Assembly: GCA_029879665.1 (NCBI GenBank)
Contig: JAOUPW010000050.1
Location: forward strand, 1-8,795
Length of the DNA stretch: 8,795 nucleotides
DNA from: Rhodospirillales bacterium
GTDB taxonomy: Bacteria > Pseudomonadota > Alphaproteobacteria > Rhodospirillales > JAOUPW01
Reading direction: 5' to 3'
How positions within the stretch are numbered: the first letter of the stretch is position 1; every line of letters begins with the position of its first letter. The notes beneath the pieces are model-generated. The model was not told where the DNA came from. It saw nothing but the letters and a program-made list of their open reading frames with translations, and searched no databases. Shown here piece by piece: positions 1 to 6,165 of the stretch. A program made the translations under genes and the position numbers.

Positions 1-1081
1 CAGCCCCCGGCAACATGCCTAAAAGACCCTGCATATCGCCCATTTTTTTGATCTGCTTAAATTGTTTTGCCATGTCTTCAAGGGTGAAGACACCTTTCAT
101 CATCTTGGCCGCCAGCTTGTCGGCTTCTTCCTTGTCGATGTTCTCGGCCGCTTTTTCCACCAGCCCGACAACGTCGCCCTGGCCGAGAATGCGCCCCGCC
201 ACCCGTTCCGGATGAAAGACTTCAAGGTCATCCTGCTTTTCGCCGACACCCATCAGTTTGATTGGGCAACCGGTTACCGCGCGCATGGACAACGCCGCAC
301 CGCCGCGGGCATCTCCGTCAACCCGCGTCAGAACGATGCCGCTCAACGCTACTTTTTCATGAAATTCCCTGGCGACATTGACCGCGTCCTGACCGGTCAT
401 GGCGTCCGCCACCAACAACGTTTCATCCGGCGAAACCGCATCGCGGACGCGGGCCACTTCGTTCATCAGTTCATCGTCGATGTGAAGCCGCCCCGCAGTA
501 TCCAGGATGACGACGTCATACCCTTCCTTGCGTCCGGTCTCCATCGCACGCTTGGCGATGGCGACCGGCTGTTCGCCGAAGATCACGGGCAGGGTCGGAA
601 TTTCGGTCTGTTCGCCGAGCACGGCGAGCTGCTGCTGCGCTGCCGGACGATAGATGTCCAGCGACGCCATCAGTACTTTTTTCTTATCCCGTTTTTTTAG
701 GTGCAGCGCGATCTTGGCGCTGGTCGTGGTTTTGCCGGAGCCCTGAAGGCCAACCATCAACACCGCAACCGGAGGGGTGCCTTTCAGGTTGAGGCCGGTA
801 TCCATCGGGCCCAAACCGCCGCCCAGCATCCCGACCAGATGATCGTGAACAATCTTGATGACCATCTGCCCCGGCGTAACGCTGCGCAGGACTTCCTCAC
901 CGACGGCGCGTTCCTTGACCTGTTCAATCAAATCCTTGACCACGGGCAACGCAACGTCGGCTTCCAGCAGGGCAACGCGGACCTCGCGTAGGGCCGCCGT
1001 GACATCGGCTTCGCTGAGCGCGCCACGCTTGGTCAAGCCCTGGAAAATTTCGCCCAGTCGGGTGGTCAGGCTGTCAAACAT
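1..1081 (-). CDS. ffh: Signal recognition particle GTPase Ffh (SRP54), 3' end cut by window edge
   Basis: Ffh binds 4.5S RNA and signal sequences of nascent membrane proteins and docks with FtsY at the inner membrane. About 360 residues are visible from ATG 1081. The N domain occupies roughly residues 1-95 and starts MFDSLTTRLG, which matches the family start. The G domain follows, with P-loop GLQGSGKTT (111-119), insertion-box motif DIYRPAAQQQ (142-151), DTAGR (194-198), DAMTGQDA (226-233) and TRVDGDARGG (252-261). The methionine-rich M domain has just begun (KMMKG, GDMQGLLGML) when the window ends, so about 90-100 residues are missing relative to a typical 450-residue Ffh. The Shine-Dalgarno match is poor: AAGGA lies 15 bases upstream of the ATG. 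In related genomes the gene often leads a cluster with rpsP, rimM, trmD and rplS, but that part is not in view. Identification is very secure. Confidence 0.97.
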   Translation of the reverse strand, partial: MFDSLTTRLGEIFQGLTKRGALSEADVTAALREVRVALLEADVALPVVKDLIEQVKERAVGEEVLRSVTPGQMVIKIVHDHLVGMLGGGLGPMDTGLNLKGTPPVAVLMVGLQGSGKTTTSAKIALHLKKRDKKKVLMASLDIYRPAAQQQLAVLGEQTEIPTLPVIFGEQPVAIAKRAMETGRKEGYDVVILDTAGRLHIDDELMNEVARVRDAVSPDETLLVADAMTGQDAVNVAREFHEKVALSGIVLTRVDGDARGGAALSMRAVTGCPIKLMGVGEKQDDLEVFHPERVAGRILGQGDVVGLVEKAAENIDKEEADKLAAKMMKGVFTLEDMAKQFKQIKKMGDMQGLLGMLPGA

Positions 1082-1228
1082 GTCGTTTATTTCAGGTCCT
1101 TGAATCTATTTCGGGTAAAACGTCAACCGCGCCAGTGCGCGAAACTCGCGGACCGGCGGCGCCCCTTGGGGCACAAGGCATGTAGAATTCCCTGATATCT
1201 CGCGGCGCACTCTATGGACGGCCGGAGG

Positions 1229-1257
1229 CCAAGTCAAGCTGAGTCGGATCCAAGTCA
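1229..1257. repeat. Direct repeat CCAAGTCA x2, 21-bp period
   Basis: The octamer CCAAGTCA occurs at 1229-1236 and again at 1250-1257. The copies are 21 bases apart start to start, which is two turns of the helix. A related sequence, CCAAGCC, begins at 1280. The spacing would suit a DNA-binding protein contacting one face, but this is only inference from two copies. Confidence 0.4.
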
Positions 1258-1279
1258 GCCCAAATCGGCTCAGACCGAC

Positions 1280-1322
1280 CCAAGCCTTGAAAGCCCTGAG
1301 AGCCGGAAATTCAAGGGCTTGG
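1280..1322. repeat. Imperfect inverted repeat, possible operator or leader hairpin
   Basis: CCAAGCCTTGAA (1280-1291) pairs with TTCAAGGGCTTGG (1310-1322). This gives 12 base pairs with one bulged G and an 18-base loop. It lies about 90-130 bases upstream of the fusion gene start and just upstream of a -10-like TATGAT at 1337-1342. No T-run follows, so it does not look like a terminator. A regulator binding site, possibly for autoregulation by the downstream HTH protein, is a reasonable but untested reading. Confidence 0.5.
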
Positions 1323-1336
1323 CCTCTTCAAGACGG

Positions 1337-1342
1337 TATGAT
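1337..1342 (+). promoter_or_regulatory. Possible -10 element of the HTH/Fe-S gene
   Basis: TATGAT matches the sigma70 -10 consensus at five of six positions, including the key A2 and T6. It sits about 70 bases before the ATG at 1413. No good -35 hexamer lies 16-18 bases upstream. That region is instead occupied by the right arm of the inverted repeat at 1280-1322, which might fit an activator-dependent or weak promoter. Tentative. Confidence 0.2.
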
Positions 1343-1412
1343 ACACCAAAAGTCGAGTGGATGCCTCGATGCCACTCCAAGTTGCATAAATACCAATGAG
1401 CCTCAATTCATA

Positions 1413-2555
1413 ATGAAGCGTCATATTGCCAAGAATAATCCGGGTCCAGCACGGCGAGGTGATCCCGTCGATTTTCATGTCGGACTCCGAATCCAGGCCC
1501 TTCGCCGGGAACGTGGCCTTTCCACCAGGGAACTGGACCGAACCGTCGGCATAAGCTCGGGGTCGGTTGATAAATTCGAACGGGGGACCGGACGGTTGTC
1601 TTCGGGCACCCTGTTGCGTCTGGCCAAAGCCCTTGGCGTCAGTGTTTCCGCGTTTTACGACGGTCTGCCTGATACCAGATCGAAGCCGGATGCAACTGAT
1701 GTTCCCGGCCCCGTCCGCGACGCAGACCAGCAGAAACTGCTGGCCGCTTTCTTCGAATTACCAACACCCGAACTCCGCATGAGCATCGTCGGCCTAGTCA
1801 AATCCCTGGCCGCATCCTCCAGAAAGTCGCGCGCGCCTAACAATTCCCCTCCCCTGTCCGGCCCCGACGCCTACGACATAATCGTCAAGGCTGTCCGCAA
1901 CACCGGAATGATCTGCCGCGGCGCCTTTCATCCCGCTCCCCATGACGGACTGCCGGAACGGGTTGGCACCCTTGTCCTGATCGGAAATGCCGGGCCCGCC
2001 CTGTGGGATGCCTTTTCCCGCGACCGCCGCCCGGAACCCGATCCGCTGGACAGCTGGACCCGCCGGGTGCTCAGCGAAGTCGCCATGGAACTGGGCGCCA
2101 ACGTTCTGTTCCCCTTTGACGGTCCACCCTATATGCCGTTTCAGAAATGGGCCCTGGCCTGCGACTCCGTTTATCCGTCTCCGATCGGGCCCTTGATACA
2201 TCCGGTCTATGGTCTCTGGCATGCTTATCGTGGGGCGCTTCTGTTCAAGGACCGAATTGCCCTTCCCGACCCGGCGGGAAGGAGTGGAAATCCTTACGCC
2301 CCTAGAGATCAAGAAAGTCCCTGTTCTTGCTGCGATGACAAACCCTGCCTCACGGCTTGTCCGGTGTCGGCGTTTTCTTACCTGTCCTACAATGTTCCGG
2401 CCTGCGCCGCGCATCTCGACTCCCCGGCAGGGCAACCCTGCATGTCGAACGGCTGCCAGGCCCGTCTGGCCTGTCCCGTGGGACGCGACTTTATCCATGG
2501 GCCCGAGCAAATGCGCTTTCATATGGAGCACTTTCTCCGCGCCCGGAAAGCATAG
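1413..2555 (+). CDS. Fusion protein: XRE-type HTH regulator + ferredoxin-like 2[4Fe-4S] domain
   Basis: This is a 380-residue protein from ATG 1413. Residues about 25-84 form an XRE/Cro-C1 helix-turn-helix (LRIQALRRERGLSTRELDR, then SSGSVDKFERGTGRLSSGTL and the tail ALGVSVSAFYDGL). Residues 107-134 resemble the C-terminal helix of many alphaproteobacterial XRE regulators (FFELPTPELRMSIVGLVKSL). After a polar linker (135-150) comes a second unit resembling stand-alone alphaproteobacterial 'ferredoxin' proteins: GNAGPALWDAF (191-201), FPFDGPPYMPFQKWA (233-247), HPVYGLWHAYRGAL (263-276). Two cysteine clusters follow: C304-x2-C307-x4-C312-x3-C316-P, and C331, C343-x4-C348-x5-C354-P. Eight cysteines suit two 4Fe-4S clusters; C306, C250 and C168 are extra. 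Function is inferred: an Fe-S or redox-responsive transcription factor. The start is uncertain because the ATG has only a weak GAG 12 bases upstream; in-frame ATGs also lie at 1287 and 1338. dapF begins 65 bases downstream. Confidence 0.85.
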   Translation: MKRHIAKNNPGPARRGDPVDFHVGLRIQALRRERGLSTRELDRTVGISSGSVDKFERGTGRLSSGTLLRLAKALGVSVSAFYDGLPDTRSKPDATDVPGPVRDADQQKLLAAFFELPTPELRMSIVGLVKSLAASSRKSRAPNNSPPLSGPDAYDIIVKAVRNTGMICRGAFHPAPHDGLPERVGTLVLIGNAGPALWDAFSRDRRPEPDPLDSWTRRVLSEVAMELGANVLFPFDGPPYMPFQKWALACDSVYPSPIGPLIHPVYGLWHAYRGALLFKDRIALPDPAGRSGNPYAPRDQESPCSCCDDKPCLTACPVSAFSYLSYNVPACAAHLDSPAGQPCMSNGCQARLACPVGRDFIHGPEQMRFHMEHFLRARKA

Positions 2556-2557
2556 CC

Positions 2558-2608
2558 GGGGCGGGAAACGGGCGAATATCGGGCTTGCCTATGGACTTAT
2601 TCCGCCCG
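2558..2608 (+). promoter_or_regulatory. Possible leader hairpin before dapF
   Basis: CGGGCGAAT (2569-2577) can pair with ATTCCGCCCG (2599-2608), leaving one bulged C and a 21-base loop. A competing upstream arm, GGGGCGGGAA (2558-2567), can pair with TTCCGCCC (2600-2607). The shared 3' arm ends on the first base of the dapF Shine-Dalgarno GAGGA (2608-2612), so folding could affect access to it. In GC-rich DNA such pairings also arise by chance. Confidence 0.25.
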
Positions 2609-2612
2609 AGGA
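2608..2612 (+). promoter_or_regulatory. Ribosome binding site GAGGA that supports a GTG start for dapF
   Basis: GAGGA ends 8 bases before GTG 2621, which is ideal spacing. The alternatives ATG 2630 and ATG 2636 are 17 and 23 bases away and have no closer Shine-Dalgarno. This site is the reason for choosing the GTG start. Confidence 0.55.
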
Positions 2613-2620
2613 CCCTATAT

Positions 2621-3475
2621 GTGCCCATTATGGCTATGGTTCCATTCATAAAAATGCACGGTCTCGGCAATGATTTCGTCGTGATGGATGCCCGCAAGTC
2701 TCCCCTCGCCCTCGCCTGGGGCCAGGAAGAAGCGCGCGCCATATCCGACCGCCACACGGGCGTCGGCTGCGACCAGTTCATTATGATCGAGACGGCGGGC
2801 AACCCATTGGCCGATGTTTTCATGCGCATCCGCAATGCCGACGGCACCGAGGTCGAGCAGTGCGGCAACGCCACCCGCTGCATTGCCCATATGATCATGA
2901 AGGAAACAGGCAAGGATCATGTGGTCATCGAGACCAAGGCCGGCCTGCTTGATGCAGAAACCGGTTCCGATGGACAGGTAGCCGTGGACATGGGAAAGGC
3001 CGGCCTCGATTGGCGCGATATTCCGTTGGCGAAAGCCGTGGACACCCTGCATCTGGAAATCGGGGAACCGCCGCTTTTCGATCCGGTCGCAGTCAGCATC
3101 GGCAATCCCCATGCGGTTTTTTTCGTCGATGATGTGGAAACGGTTCCCCTTGAGACTTTTGGGCCGGGCATCGAACATCACCCCCTGTTCCCCCAATTCG
3201 TCAATGTCGAGGTCGCCCAGATTCTCGCCCCGGACAGAATTCGCATGCGGGTGTGGGAACGCGGCGTCGGTATCACCCGGGCCTGCGGCACCGGCGCCTG
3301 CGCCACTGTGGTCGCCGCACACCGGCGGGGATTGTGCGAACGCGCCGCTGATGTGATTCTCGACGGCGGCACACTCCGCATCGAATGGCTGCGCGACGGC
3401 CATGTTCTGATGACCGGCCCGGTTGCGGTCAGCTTCCAGGGTGAACTTGACCCTCGGTTGTTGAAGAAGGCATGA
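2621..3475 (+). CDS. dapF: Diaminopimelate epimerase DapF
   Basis: DapF converts LL-diaminopimelate to meso-diaminopimelate in the cytoplasm, the last step before lysine and a direct peptidoglycan precursor. The 284-residue product from GTG 2621 has the family N-terminus KMHGLGNDFVVMD (11-23). It carries the first catalytic cysteine in EQCGNATR (Cys81) and the second in RACGTGACAT (Cys222), the two bases of the cofactor-independent epimerisation. SIGNPHAVFFV (159-169) and WERGVGIT (212-219) are further family motifs. Length is close to the usual 274-280. GTG 2621 was chosen for its Shine-Dalgarno; ATG 2636 (MVPFIKMHG) fits the family N-terminus equally well. Its TGA overlaps the mtaB ATG by 4 bases (ATGA, 3472-3475), so translation is probably coupled. 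Confidence 0.96.
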   Translation: MPIMAMVPFIKMHGLGNDFVVMDARKSPLALAWGQEEARAISDRHTGVGCDQFIMIETAGNPLADVFMRIRNADGTEVEQCGNATRCIAHMIMKETGKDHVVIETKAGLLDAETGSDGQVAVDMGKAGLDWRDIPLAKAVDTLHLEIGEPPLFDPVAVSIGNPHAVFFVDDVETVPLETFGPGIEHHPLFPQFVNVEVAQILAPDRIRMRVWERGVGITRACGTGACATVVAAHRRGLCERAADVILDGGTLRIEWLRDGHVLMTGPVAVSFQGELDPRLLKKA

Positions 3476-4764
3476 AACCAATGTCACCCCCCCGCCCCGG
3501 TCAGTCTACCAATCCCGAGATCATCACCCTCGGCTGCCGTCTCAATACCTTTGAATCCGAGGTCATCCGTGCCAACGCCCGGTCCGCGAACCTGGGCGAT
3601 GTGGTCATCGTCAACACCTGCGCCGTCACCGCCGAAGCCGAACGCCAGGCACGGCAAACCATCCGCCGCCTGCGGCGCGGCAATCCCCGGACCCGGATCA
3701 TCGTCACCGGCTGCGCCGCCCAGGTAAACCCGGACTTCTTCGCCGGCATGCCGGAAGTGGATCAAGTCATCGGCAACGAGGAAAAACTTGAACCCTCGGC
3801 TTATACTGTCACCACCCCGGTCCAGGTCACCGACATCATGGAAGTCAGGGAAACGGCGGGACACATGATCGCCGGGTTTGAAGACCGCACCCGGGCCTTT
3901 GTCCAGGTTCAGCAGGGCTGCGATCATCGATGCACTTTCTGTATCATTCCGTTTGCGCGCGGACCCAACCGCAGCGTGCCTGCGGCCAGGATCGTCAATC
4001 AAATCCGCACCCTGACGGAAAACGGTTACTCGGAAGTGGTAATGACCGGCGTCGACGTCTCATCTTATGGCAACGATTACCCGGACGGCCAAGCCCGCGA
4101 CGGCTTGAATTTGGGCGCCTTGGCGCGCCAGGTTCTGGATCAGGTGCCCGACCTGAAAAGGCTGCGGCTGTCGTCTCTTGACCCGGCCTACATGGATGAC
4201 GGTATCTTCCGGCTTCTGGCGGATGAACCCCGTTTCATGCCGCACCTGCACCTCAGCCTGCAAGCCGGCGACGACACCGTGCTCAAGCGCATGAAACGCC
4301 GCCATTCCCGCGCCGAGGCGCTGGATGTCTGCCGCCGCGCCCGCGCCATGCGTCCGGATGTGGTCTTCGGCGCCGATCTGATTGCGGGCTTTCCCACCGA
4401 AACCGACGACATGTTCGAAAACACCCTGGCCGCCGTGGGCGAGATGGGCCTCATCTACCTTCACGTTTTTCCCTATTCCCCGCGCCCCAACACCCCGGCG
4501 GAACGCATGCCCCCGGTTCCGGCACCGGTCATCAAGGATCGTGCGTCCAGACTTCGCGCCGCCGGTGAAACTGCCCTCAACCGGTTCCTGAAAGGCCGCG
4601 TCGGCGATTTGACGGAAGTTCTGGTGGAAAAAAACAATGTCGGCCGATGTCCGCACTTCTCCCAGGTGGACCTTAGCTTCGATGCCCAGCCCGGCAGTAT
4701 CGTTCCCGTCCGCATTTCCGGCGCCGGCGGCGGCAGATTAACCGGAAACAGGGCAGTCCCATGA
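3472..4764 (+). CDS. mtaB: tRNA (N6-L-threonylcarbamoyladenosine(37)-C2)-methylthiotransferase MtaB
   Basis: MtaB is a radical SAM enzyme that adds a methylthio group to t6A at position 37 of ANN-decoding tRNAs, giving ms2t6A. The 430-residue protein has the N-terminal UPF0004 domain with its three cluster cysteines in LGCRLN (Cys22), VNTCAVT (Cys50) and TGCAAQ (Cys81). The radical SAM motif GCDHRCTFCIIP supplies Cys150, Cys154 and Cys157 (CxxxCxxC). SLQAGDDTVLKRMKRRH and GADLIAGFPTET are typical of methylthiotransferases. A C-terminal TRAM-like tail begins near residue 380. The LGCRLN and NTCAVTAEAERQARQ motifs favour MtaB over MiaB or RimO. The ATG overlaps the dapF stop. An in-frame ATG at 3481 sits 10 bases after AAGAAGG and may be the real start. 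The stop overlaps the ftsY start (ATGA, 4761-4764). Confidence 0.94.
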   Translation: MKPMSPPRPGQSTNPEIITLGCRLNTFESEVIRANARSANLGDVVIVNTCAVTAEAERQARQTIRRLRRGNPRTRIIVTGCAAQVNPDFFAGMPEVDQVIGNEEKLEPSAYTVTTPVQVTDIMEVRETAGHMIAGFEDRTRAFVQVQQGCDHRCTFCIIPFARGPNRSVPAARIVNQIRTLTENGYSEVVMTGVDVSSYGNDYPDGQARDGLNLGALARQVLDQVPDLKRLRLSSLDPAYMDDGIFRLLADEPRFMPHLHLSLQAGDDTVLKRMKRRHSRAEALDVCRRARAMRPDVVFGADLIAGFPTETDDMFENTLAAVGEMGLIYLHVFPYSPRPNTPAERMPPVPAPVIKDRASRLRAAGETALNRFLKGRVGDLTEVLVEKNNVGRCPHFSQVDLSFDAQPGSIVPVRISGAGGGRLTGNRAVP

Positions 4765-5693
4765 GCGATGCCGGCGGGAAAGGGTGGCTCGGCCGTTTGC
4801 GAGCCGGCTTGGGACGTTCGTCGGCCAAGTTGGCGGGCGGGATATCCGATCTGTTTACCCGGAGAAAACTCGACGATACCGCCCTCGAAGACCTGGAGGA
4901 GTTGCTGATCGCCGGCGATCTCGGCGTTGGTACATCGGCGCGCCTGACCCAATCCATTTCCAAATCCCGGTTCGGAAAGGACGTCACCCCGGATGAAATC
5001 CGATCCGCGCTGGCCGATGAGGTGACCGCCATCCTGGAGCCGGTGGCCAGGCCGCTCGTGATCAAGCCGGACCTAAAGCCTCATGTCATCCTGGTCTGCG
5101 GCGTCAACGGCAGCGGCAAGACCACGACCATCGGTAAATTGGCGAGACGGATGAAGACCGAAGGCCATTCGGTGATGATCGCGGCGGCGGATACCTTCCG
5201 CGCCGCCGCCACAGAACAATTGCAAATCTGGGGCGAACGGACAGGCTGTCCGGTGATCAGCGCCAAGCCCGGCGCCGATGCCGGCGGGCTGGCCTACGAT
5301 GCCCTCGCTCAGGCCCGCGCCGGTCAAGTCGATGTCCTTCTCATCGATACCGCGGGCCGTTTGCAGAACAAGGCGGGCCTGATGGATGAATTAAAAAAAA
5401 TCGTCCGCGTCCTCAAGAAACTAGACGATAGCGCGCCACATGATTGCATTCTTGTCATGGATGCCACCATCGGCCAGAACGCGATCAATCAGGTCGAAGT
5501 TTTCAAGGATATGGTAAATGTCAGCGGTCTGGTTCTGACCAAGCTGGACGGATCGGCGAAAGGCGGAATTATTGTCGCACTGGCTGAAAAATTCGGATTG
5601 CCCGTGCACGCCGTGGGTGTCGGCGAAGGCGCCGACGACATGCAGCCGTTCGAGGCTAGGCAGTTTGCCCGGTCTTTATTGGATTTGGCTTGA
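4761..5693 (+). CDS. ftsY: Signal recognition particle receptor FtsY
   Basis: FtsY is the membrane-associated SRP receptor GTPase; it docks Ffh-ribosome complexes and passes them to SecYEG or YidC. The 310-residue protein has a helical N domain (about 20-100, with LEDLEELLIAGDLGVGT) and a complete NG GTPase: GVNGSGKTT (114-122), DTFRAAATEQL (144-154), DTAGRLQNK (196-204), DATIGQNA (234-241), TKLDGSAKGG (260-269) and GVGEGADD (286-293). It lacks the long acidic A domain of E. coli FtsY and has only a short basic, glycine-rich leader with a possible amphipathic helix, as is common in alphaproteobacteria. AGGG at 4750-4753, 7 bases before the ATG, is a plausible ribosome binding site. It is the last gene of the dapF-mtaB-ftsY cluster. 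Confidence 0.97.
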   Translation: MSDAGGKGWLGRLRAGLGRSSAKLAGGISDLFTRRKLDDTALEDLEELLIAGDLGVGTSARLTQSISKSRFGKDVTPDEIRSALADEVTAILEPVARPLVIKPDLKPHVILVCGVNGSGKTTTIGKLARRMKTEGHSVMIAAADTFRAAATEQLQIWGERTGCPVISAKPGADAGGLAYDALAQARAGQVDVLLIDTAGRLQNKAGLMDELKKIVRVLKKLDDSAPHDCILVMDATIGQNAINQVEVFKDMVNVSGLVLTKLDGSAKGGIIVALAEKFGLPVHAVGVGEGADDMQPFEARQFARSLLDLA

Positions 5694-5702
5694 ATTCGGC
5701 CT

Positions 5703-5728
5703 TAACCGGCAAGAATGAAACCCGGTTA
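5703..5728. terminator. Possible bidirectional terminator between ftsY and the convergent small gene
   Basis: TAACCGG (5703-5709) and CCGGTTA (5722-5728) form a perfect 7-bp stem with a 12-base loop. It lies in the 40 bases between two convergent stop codons. Neither side has a T-run, so it is at best a weak intrinsic terminator. Confidence 0.35.
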
Positions 5729-5733
5729 TAACT

Positions 5734-5937
5734 TCAGGAATTTTCCGGATCGTTGGCCTGGGGTGACACCGGCGCTTCTCCGGTAGGGTCTTTTTCCACC
5801 AGATCGGCCACAATATCGTAAGCGTGGGCGTTTTTTTCCATTTGTTGTTCGATTGTAGGATTTTGCGACCCCACATTGCGGAAAAATGTCGCGGCATTCC
5901 TAAGAAGATTTGCGCTCAACTGAGCGTTGGTCGCCAT
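5734..5937 (-). CDS. Small conserved-looking protein of unknown function (67 aa)
   Basis: This leftward 67-residue ORF starts at ATG 5937 and reads MATNAQLSANLLRNAATFFR at its start. AGGA lies 8 bases upstream of the ATG, a good Shine-Dalgarno. The product is soluble-looking: an N-terminal helical stretch (about 5-22), then QNPTIEQQMEKNAHAYDIVADLVEKDP (about 25-51), predicted as a second helix, and a short disordered tail. There is no signal peptide, membrane segment or cysteine. The ribosome binding site, position between genes and lack of an overlapping alternative support a real gene. The style recalls small hypothetical proteins of Rhodospirillales, but I cannot name a family. It converges on ftsY and is divergent from the cyclase gene. 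Confidence 0.7.
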   Translation of the reverse strand: MATNAQLSANLLRNAATFFRNVGSQNPTIEQQMEKNAHAYDIVADLVEKDPTGEAPVSPQANDPENS

Positions 5938-5991
5938 ATGGTCAATCCTATGTCAATTCCCTATTCAATCGCCACTTTACACAATTTGACT

Positions 5992-6003
5992 ATGGATATC
6001 CAT
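5992..6003. promoter_or_regulatory. 12-bp perfect palindrome in the divergent promoter region
   Basis: ATGGATATCCAT is a perfect palindrome about 55 bases upstream of the small leftward gene and 160 bases upstream of the cyclase gene. A -35-like TTGACT (5986-5991) abuts it on the left and GATAAA (6011-6016) follows on the right, at a non-ideal 19-base spacing. It could be an operator for either gene. A palindrome this short may also occur by chance. Confidence 0.25.
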
Positions 6004-6165
6004 GCCAACGGATAAAAAATTTTAAGTGCTGATTAGGGCTTTTCGTTAACAATTCCCCCTCACCGTCTTTTGTCCATCCGTGACGTGTCGTGAGAAAATT
6101 CATTCGCAGCAATAGGGTAATGTCCGAATCCCAACTCCCATTCTAAATTAAAAAGGGACGTGGCC

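Larger units (their letters stand above)
1082..1412. other. Divergent intergenic region between ffh and the HTH/Fe-S gene
   Basis: These 331 bases hold no convincing gene. They must contain the ffh promoter (leftward) and the promoter of the fusion gene (rightward). Visible structure: a short GC hairpin GCCCCTTGGGGC at 1161-1172, two direct copies of CCAAGTCA (1229-1236 and 1250-1257), and a long imperfect inverted repeat at 1280-1322. The last 70 bases are AT-richer and include a -10-like TATGAT at 1337-1342. I could not place a -35/-10 pair with good spacing for either gene. Confidence 0.6.

Noticed and set aside
677..698. Runs of T6 (677-682) and T7 (692-698), seen as A-runs in the ffh coding strand, possible slippage site
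   Set aside because: They encode the ordinary Lys-rich segment after the P-loop; no downstream structure or alternative frame suggests programmed frameshifting.
1161..1172. GCCCCTTGGGGC hairpin as a terminator
   Set aside because: No T-run on either strand and both neighbouring genes are transcribed away from it.
1214..1399. 61-aa rightward frame with repeated PSQ/DPS segments
   Set aside because: No ribosome binding site; the amino-acid repeat simply reflects the 21-bp DNA repeat, and it overlaps the likely regulatory region.
1794..2531. 245-residue open frame on the minus strand opposite the Fe-S half of the fusion gene
   Set aside because: The plus-strand frame has clear cysteine motifs and family segments; the antisense product resembles nothing.
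2615..3487. 290-residue open frame on the minus strand opposite dapF
   Set aside because: dapF is unmistakable on the plus strand; the antisense frame has no recognisable motif and is the usual by-product of GC-rich codon bias.
5986..6016. TTGACT ... GATAAA as a sigma70 promoter for the cyclase gene
   Set aside because: The 19-base spacing and weak -10 match are not good enough to call; it would also leave a leader of about 140 bases.
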